NCBI GenBank assembly: GCA_019648995.1
Contig: BLXT01008064.1
Coordinates: 250,557-276,211 of the forward strand
Source: Plakobranchus ocellatus
Taxonomy: Eukaryota > Mollusca > Gastropoda > Plakobranchidae
Direction of reading: 5' to 3'
Length of the DNA stretch: 25,655 nt
Shown: in pieces, positions 19,949 to 25,655 of the stretch
Position numbering within the stretch: the stretch's first letter is position 1
Layout of the letters: each line of letters opens with the position of its first letter
The notes under the pieces: model-generated
What the model was told of the DNA's origin: nothing
The model's input: only the letters and a program-made list of their open reading frames with translations
Database searches by the model: none
Position numbers and translations under genes: made by a program

Positions 19949-20742
19949 CCTTGTTAAGCAGGCCAATATGGGGATCTTAAACAGATCACACGTGAAGAAA
20001 TAAATATAAAATATTAATTTGAAAAAAAAAAAGCAAACAGATCAACATACATGATTGTACAGTAAAAAATAGATTCTTCTATCTCATGCATAAAAAACTG
20101 AATATTTTGTGACTAAAAGCATCAGTGGCTTTTTTTTTTCAAAAAAAAAAACAAAAAAAAACAAAAAAAAACTAAATCAAATAGTAATGGGCAATATGCA
20201 CACACTTGTGATTCCTACACATAGGAATATTTCTTGCTTCAAGTGTTTAGCAAGTTCAGTGATAAATTTTTCAGTTTAATTTATACAAATATATACAGAT
20301 TTTATAAATCAGTCATCTGGCTTGATAAAAAATGTAGATTGACACTTTTAGTTGTGTTTAGTTTCTATTCAATAGTTATCCAAAATTAATTTGCATCAAT
20401 TTTGCTATTTAATAAAATGTATGGAAAGACTTACAATTATGCACTCATAGCCATATTCAGATGATTTAAGGATGAAACTAAGACAATTTTAGTCAATTTC
20501 AAAAACTCACCAACAATTGTCATCATTTACAAACAAATAATTTCAATCAAAAACAAAGATATATTTTAAAATTTAGGGAAAAAAAAGAGACCACTTCAGA
20601 TCAACAACTTGGATAATAAAAGCTGAATTTAGTTGATCAAGTCTATTTGGCAATTAATTTAGGGCAAGGCTTCCAATTGTGCACCCAAGAAAAATACGTG
20701 AGATAAGAGCTAGGCTGATAACCAAACTATCATACTATAACC
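19949..20742 (-). promoter_or_regulatory. Upstream region of FIS1 with an E-box
   Basis: This is AT-rich non-coding sequence upstream of the FIS1 ATG. A CACGTG E-box sits at 19988-19993, about 40 bases upstream of the start codon, and could belong to a proximal promoter. The minus strand from about 20008 to 19974 is also pyrimidine-rich and ends in AAG, so it might instead be the acceptor of a 5'-UTR intron. The rest (20030-20742) holds only A/T homopolymer runs. Confidence 0.3.
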
Positions 20743-20746
20743 ATTT

Positions 20747-21543
20747 GTGATGCGTTTTTTCAAAACGGGGCATAAGGTACCCTCGGGCTGTTTTTGAGAT
20801 ATTTATACCATTGTATAGTTCAGGTCTTAAGCTTTAATTTGACACCAAGTTTATGTCAATTGGATAATTTTTGGCTGAGCTATGGGCATTTGAAGATGGT
20901 TGGTACGTGAAAAGCAAAAACTCGTTTTATTGAGAAAACTGAGCTTAAAGTTTTGAATATATCTCCATAGCAACTAATAGGTTCTAATTATTCAAGAGCT
21001 ACAAAATTTGGCAGTCACAATAAGCACATAATGCGTGACACTCACACAAAATTTCACACTATTTCATGCAGTTTTCTTTATTTTAAAGCACATTATACAT
21101 GTTATAACTCACCGTAACAATGCAAAATAAAGGAAAAATGCAGTCTCAGAAGATATTGCACAATAATTTATTTATGAGTTCATTTAATTTATATCTATTC
21201 AAGAACAGTGCTTTATTTAGAAAGTTTAGGTTTTCCCGATTGCATTGATACCAAACAATGCCAGAGTGGCTTGTTGATTAATGACCAAAATCATTGGTAA
21301 AAAAGGATATGATTAGCGTAATTCTTGTTCAAGATTTAGACCTCTGTCAAAGAAATGCCGTATTTAGTGTATTTTCAAACGCAAAAACATTGTTTTTTCA
21401 TAATAAACCTCAAGACTAATGTCTTTAGGATCGGAATATATGCAATAAAAAATTTTAGCTAAAAAAAAAGTGTATTAACTTTACATCGCAATATCTCAAA
21501 ATAGGCCAGGGTACCTTTGCCCCGGTTTGACAGAGCGCGTCAC
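20747..21543. mobile_element. 797-bp element with long (~60 bp) imperfect TIRs
   Basis: The left end GTGATGCG and right end CGCGTCAC open inverted repeats that continue through CGGGGCAWAAGGTACCC and TTTTGAGATATT, about 60 bp per side at roughly 75-80% identity. ATTT flanks both ends (20743-20746 and 21544-21547) as a likely 4-bp target-site duplication. The interior is AT-rich with no transposase, so it is non-autonomous. The superfamily is not clear from the ends. Confidence 0.75.
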
Positions 21544-21574
21544 ATTTAATATTATAATAAATAAAGGTTACCCT

Positions 21575-21614
21575 AAATAAAACGCAATTTCTTGAAACCA
21601 CTTGCGTTTTATTT
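21575..21614. other. Perfect 13-bp stem hairpin
   Basis: AAATAAAACGCAA (21575-21587) pairs exactly with TTGCGTTTTATTT (21602-21614) across a 14-base loop. It lies 31 bp outside the 797-bp TIR element. It does not match the histone stem-loop consensus and has no obvious gene next to it. Confidence 0.7.
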
Positions 21615-22719
21615 TTAAATTAATTACTGAAACAGATGTGATCAACTAAAACTTGGTAGCCATTATCCAAAATGGTGGTCTGAGATGATCATTTTTTCCA
21701 AAAATTTAGATAGGCCTATTGTTGTTTTTTTTTTTAAATAAATTATATTTGTGAGGCACCCTGGCAAAGTATACACACAAGTCGAATTTTGATATTATGA
21801 CCTTTCAGTATCATAAGAAAGTACATTTTACCCTCTTTATGATGTAAAAAAAGTATGACACTAACACAAGTGTGTAAGACCTATGAACCTTTAATTGTTA
21901 AAGAACTAGATCTACTAAGTAACCACTCTCTGACGCGCTAAAGTTTTGAGAAAAACAAAGTTAAAGTTAGCGAACAACAGCAATGTTTTTATTAAATATT
22001 TGTCATAAAAAAATCGCTAGAAAAATAATTAAGACTGTTATGAATCATGATATTATATGCTTAGATGTTTGAGAAATGGTGTTTCATTCATTTTTTGAGC
22101 TTTTATTATAAATACATAATAATTATATTTTAGAATCTACTTCCTCTTGGATAAATTCAACATCTGAAAAATAAATTATTATCATAAATATGGAAAAGTA
22201 CACATACTCTAGACAATAACACTTACATATCAATCAATTCTAGATGGATCTTCGTATTAAAATAGAACCTTTTCTCATTATTTTTGCATGACTATTACAA
22301 ACAGAAAATGATGTGTTTGTTATGGTTCAACACTCGGAGGAGTCAGGGACTAGGGACCATGTCGAGGTCGTAAATCACTGTTTTTTGTAAGCATATTATT
22401 ATTGAAACATGAACCTATAACAGTTATGAAACATGGCAGCATTTGTCAATTACATATTTAATTAATAACATTTTATCTGAATTAATCAATTCCAACTGAG
22501 TGATATGTTTAATTTAAAAAGAGCTTTAAATGCTACATTCTTTCAACAACAAAAAAAAAAAAAAATTGTTATTCTTAATGGGCAAGATATCAATGGACAA
22601 ACCTCTTGCGATCTTCCGGTAAGTTCATCTTTTGGATAGAGAAAAAAAAAGGAGATTCTGCAGTTGTCTTTCCTTCTTAGGCTTTTATCTAGAGGCTCAC
22701 TTTGTTCCATGAGAACCGA
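21615..22719. other. AT-rich sequence, nothing recognised beyond an ETS-like word
   Basis: No gene or element is recognisable. ACCGGAAG on the minus strand (22613-22620) is an ETS/GABP-type core about 2.7 kb upstream of the FIS1 start codon. Read on the plus strand, the same place looks like a splice donor (CCG|GTAAGT). Either reading is weak without transcripts. Confidence 0.4.
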
Positions 22720-22960
22720 AATTGGCCTATCTAGATTTTATAGATTCTAAATCTAATGAAGTTCAGTGAACGAAGATGAAACCTCATATCGATCTTAGTT
22801 TTTAGATCTACCTTCAATTCAAATGTCGAAGAAAGATCTAATTCAGAGTTTACCCAGCTTATAAAGTTCTAGATGGACCAACATGTAATTTAAATCTGTG
22901 AATTTCAATTGAAAAATCAGATTTTAGATAAGATCTAACCAAGATTGACATTCTAAAGAT
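22720..22960. repeat. Second, looser AGATCT-rich cluster
   Basis: Repeated TCTAGAT, TAGATCTA, AAGATCTAA and AGATTCTA words are spread through 240 bp, similar in composition to the denser cluster at 1770-1911. There is no fixed period. Confidence 0.5.
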
Positions 22961-23600
22961 CCAGGCCGAATTAGACTTTAATTTATGGCCGTGAATTTAT
23001 ATTAGGCTATATGGTACATTAGATCCATATATAAACAAGGGCCTCTTCCACTCTTCTGACTGAGTGTGAGGTGAGTGAATTTATTTAGGCTTATTATTGT
23101 TAAATTTTAAGATAGATCTCATATTTTCACAATAAATCGCATGTTATTCCATGAAGTAATTGATATGTTTAAAATGAATTTGCATGTCTTTTTTTGTCAC
23201 AAAAGGATTCAGTAGCCATGGAGATATTTGTTGAACTGAATAGAAATATTAAACTACTTATTTTTATCAATTTTTGTCTCTCTACCTCTTCATTTTGTCA
23301 TTAGCTAAATGTAAACAGGTACATGCAAAATAGTTTCTTGATTTTTAAATATCGTCTTCTCATAGTTAAGTTAGATTCTAACATCACTAAATGAGACATT
23401 TTGCAAATGAAGCATGTATACACATGAATAATAAATATTAGTGCAGTTGTCAGAATCATCAATGATGTATATTTAGGGCCAACATCTTTGTATGTAGAGT
23501 TACTTGCTGCAGAAAGATGATGTATCAATTAAGGGGCTGTAATTGCTACAAGTGATGACGTAGGCTTATTTATTAAGGGACTGTTAATTGCTACAAAGTA
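22961..23600. other. AT-rich non-coding stretch with a short local duplication
   Basis: No gene is recognised. TTAAGGGGCTGTAATTGCTACAA (about 23530) and TTAAGGGACTGTTAATTGCTACAA (about 23573) are near-identical short direct repeats just left of the SINE. Confidence 0.5.
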
Positions 23601-23602
23601 AA

Positions 23603-23855
23603 AAAAAAAAATAAAGTAGGTCCCACGCTTAGTCCAAGCATCGGGGAACCAGGATTAGGGCATACGGCATTATGAGGTAGTTTGCCATTGCTTTCCTCAC
23701 CTCCTTTACTTTCACTTGGTTTTAAGAGATAAAGCTACCCATTTATTGCTGGGTGGACACAGAGGAGCATTGAAAAACTGACTTGGCAGGGACTGGGATT
23801 CGACCTCTGACTTTGTAGCCAACAGTCCTATCAGATGAGCTACGGCTCCTCCTGC
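23603..23855 (-). mobile_element. tRNA-derived SINE
   Basis: Read on the minus strand, it starts with a tRNA-like head. The A box is TAGCTCATCTGATAGG (about 23828-23843) and the B box is GGTCGAATCCC (about 23791-23801). The body includes GGAAAGCAATGGCAAAC, a block common in animal tRNA SINEs, and a 3' end CGATGCTTGGACTAAGCG followed by an A/T-rich tail at 23600-23615. Length is about 250 bp. It could belong to the V-SINE/RUDI-like families reported in molluscs, but I cannot confirm that without a library. No clear target duplication is seen. Confidence 0.75.
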
Positions 23856-25012
23856 AGTGTTGATGAGAAAAACTGGGCTAGGCCTACCACCAGTCACTGA
23901 AGTGTTACTATATATCCCTTGTTAAACCCAATAATGGTCACTCTGAACAAAGAATCACAAAATATTGTAACCCAATAAAAGTCACTCTGTAGCAATTGAT
24001 GACCACTTAATTGACAGATACATCACCACACTGTTGCGACTTACTGATCATTTATGACTTATTGATACATTCTCACTCTATAGCAATTAATGCCTTTTTT
24101 TAATAAAATAGTTGGGAAGTTTTGCAAGGTTAGCTTCTACTATCTGAAATCTGTAAAAATTGGTGATCTGATGGCGCGTGAAACCTATTAGTATTTTTTG
24201 CTTGGCTAATTTTTCCCAGAAACAGTGAGCAATACACTAGAAATGTTAGCAGATAATATGAATTGTTTAGACCAATGACATCAGAATAGGATATACCCCA
24301 TGAAGTCAAGGGATTATCACACACATTTAAGAAGTAGCTGTCAAATTTCGATGCAAACAAGTATAGTGTCACGCACATACACTGTTTCTATTCTTCAGCA
24401 TATTGTCAATTTAGAGATTCTGTGTAAAATTGCTGCTACACTATCACACCACCATCACCCTACAAAGTAAAGGAGATGCACAAAATTTGCTGAAAATATA
24501 TATATATGGACAACGTTTGACCAATAATCGTTCATATCTTCAAAAATATTAATTTCAGTCAATCAAAACTTGCATTGGATTCACTATGTAAAAAAACTTT
24601 CAGGAAAGTTTTTCTCTTGATTTGAAACTCTCTGGTGGTGATAAACTGATATTGTGGGATAATAACAGATTCTTTAGAGAATACTTTTGCATTCATACAA
24701 ACGACCATTAGGTCAGGAAATGTTCTTTTTTACTTTCTATATGATTGAAGTGACCAATCTTCTTCATGAGGTGTTAAGAGATATAAAATGAACTGCTTGA
24801 ATTCAAATTGACTTAATAAAACTAGAGTCTTTGATACAATACAAACTGGCTGTGAAGTTGTGAAGTAAAATTGCCTACACACCCTAAGAAGTAGGGAAAA
24901 AAATTATAGATTAGATCTAAAATTGATATCTGTAGGTTTTTTTTTTTTTCCCGTAAATGAAAATCCGTTTTTTCATTTTCAAAAGAGGATTTCAGTTAAT
25001 TTTGGTTATAAA
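23856..25012. other. Non-coding stretch, nothing recognised
   Basis: AT-rich sequence without recognisable genes. Short AGCAATTRATG words near 23992 and 24072 are inverse relatives of the TAATTGCTACA repeats left of the SINE. Confidence 0.45.
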
Positions 25013-25465
25013 TGAGCAATTGCCAAAAGATGGACCCCCAAATTGTGTCACATTTTTTCCAGCATTTTGAAAAAGAGATTCTCCATTTACAAAAGGGAAA
25101 AAGCCCATTGAGTATCAGTGAAGTAATAGTCATGCAGATTTGGATAGCAGGAGTAGATCCATGTAAAAAAAAAATGATCTGTGTCTTTTCACTTGGTTGT
25201 GAATGAGCTTAATTTGTTGATGGGTGACCACTTTTTTGGTGATTTTGTCATCATAGTTATGTTCGAAACTTATTTGGTTAATTTAGACAGCAAGGATGCA
25301 TCTAAAACTGATTTTTTAAACATACAGCAGTACTTTGTATGCCATTACACTCACTAAATCAAAATTTATGTATTGACGAATTAAATTTTTTCAAATAGTT
25401 ATAGGACTTGTAGAAAATAGTTCGCACATAACTATGATGACAGCCCATGTTTTGGCAAACCCTCA
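25013..25465. mobile_element. Non-autonomous DNA element, copy B (453 bp)
   Basis: Second copy of the repeat at 2727-3203, with the same orientation and ends (TGAGCAATTGCCAAAA and TTTTGGCAAACCCTCA). It carries a single version of the 30-bp block that is doubled in copy A. Substitutions and small indels are spread throughout, which suggests moderate age. Similar open frames beginning Met-Asp-Pro-Gln in both copies diverge by frame-disrupting changes and are not coding. Confidence 0.7.
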
Positions 25466-25655
25466 AATACATTTGCAGAGCACAAAAGATGTATCTGGTC
25501 AAAGAGGTCTGCAATGAGATCCACCTTTAAAAATCTTTATTTTTTCAGGGAACTAGCTAAAATTCAGGTCTGTGCACCAGTGTTATTTTAAAAGAATTTT
25601 ACATGTGCTAATACTGCTTGATGTCTTTTGACTAAAGCTATCAATTATTTTTTTT
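25466..25655. other. Right edge, possible 3' splice site
   Basis: TTTATTTTTTCAG at 25537-25549 is a good acceptor-like sequence on the plus strand, but no conserved coding sequence follows before the window ends. Not called as an exon. Confidence 0.25.

Noticed and set aside
23712-23897. Minus-strand open frame
   Set aside because: It is the translation of the tRNA-derived SINE.

Overview
The window is AT-rich animal nuclear DNA: split genes with GT-AG introns, long non-coding stretches and many small repeats. Two conserved eukaryotic genes are recognisable. A tRNA-derived SINE, abundant short terminal-inverted-repeat (TIR) elements and AGATCT-type simple sequence fit a lophotrochozoan invertebrate. 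A mollusc, perhaps a gastropod, is my best guess, but the species cannot be read from the sequence. Two N gaps (11440-11490 and 7688-7690) show a draft assembly.

Left flank (1-3330): a TAC/CTA trinucleotide tract, a CpG-richer stretch with no recognisable gene, a dense AGATCT cluster, a probable decayed TIR element (about 1912-2676) and a 477-bp TIR element (2727-3203) that has a second copy at 25013-25465.

Plus-strand gene (3332 to about 11504): MIS12, the kinetochore MIND/Mis12-complex subunit, in six coding exons. The last exon runs into an N gap. Its introns hold most of the interesting structure: a 155-bp MITE with a 6-bp target duplication, a minisatellite starting at the exon-3 splice donor, a 177-bp tandem array built from the 3' end of exon 4 plus its donor, a TA-flanked 517-bp MITE inside that array, a small palindromic element with a related core repeat, and a 1,295-bp non-autonomous element with 14-bp TIRs.

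Middle (11505-16437): the facing 3' regions of the two convergent genes, a truncated SINE tail, a degenerate tRNA-Arg-like SINE head, and a broken protein-coding remnant of unknown family at about 14000-14640.

Minus-strand gene (19948 to 16438): FIS1, the mitochondrial and peroxisomal fission adaptor. It is complete in five coding exons encoding 150 residues, close to the 152 of the human protein.

Right flank (19949-25655): upstream region of FIS1 with a 797-bp TIR element, a strong hairpin, a second AGATCT cluster, a minus-strand tRNA-derived SINE, and the second copy of the 477-bp element.

MIS12 and FIS1 act in unrelated processes (chromosome segregation and organelle division) and are simply neighbours. 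I found no operon, CRISPR array, true tRNA or rRNA gene, or new multi-gene system. The most unusual item is the repeated amplification of MIS12 splice-donor regions.
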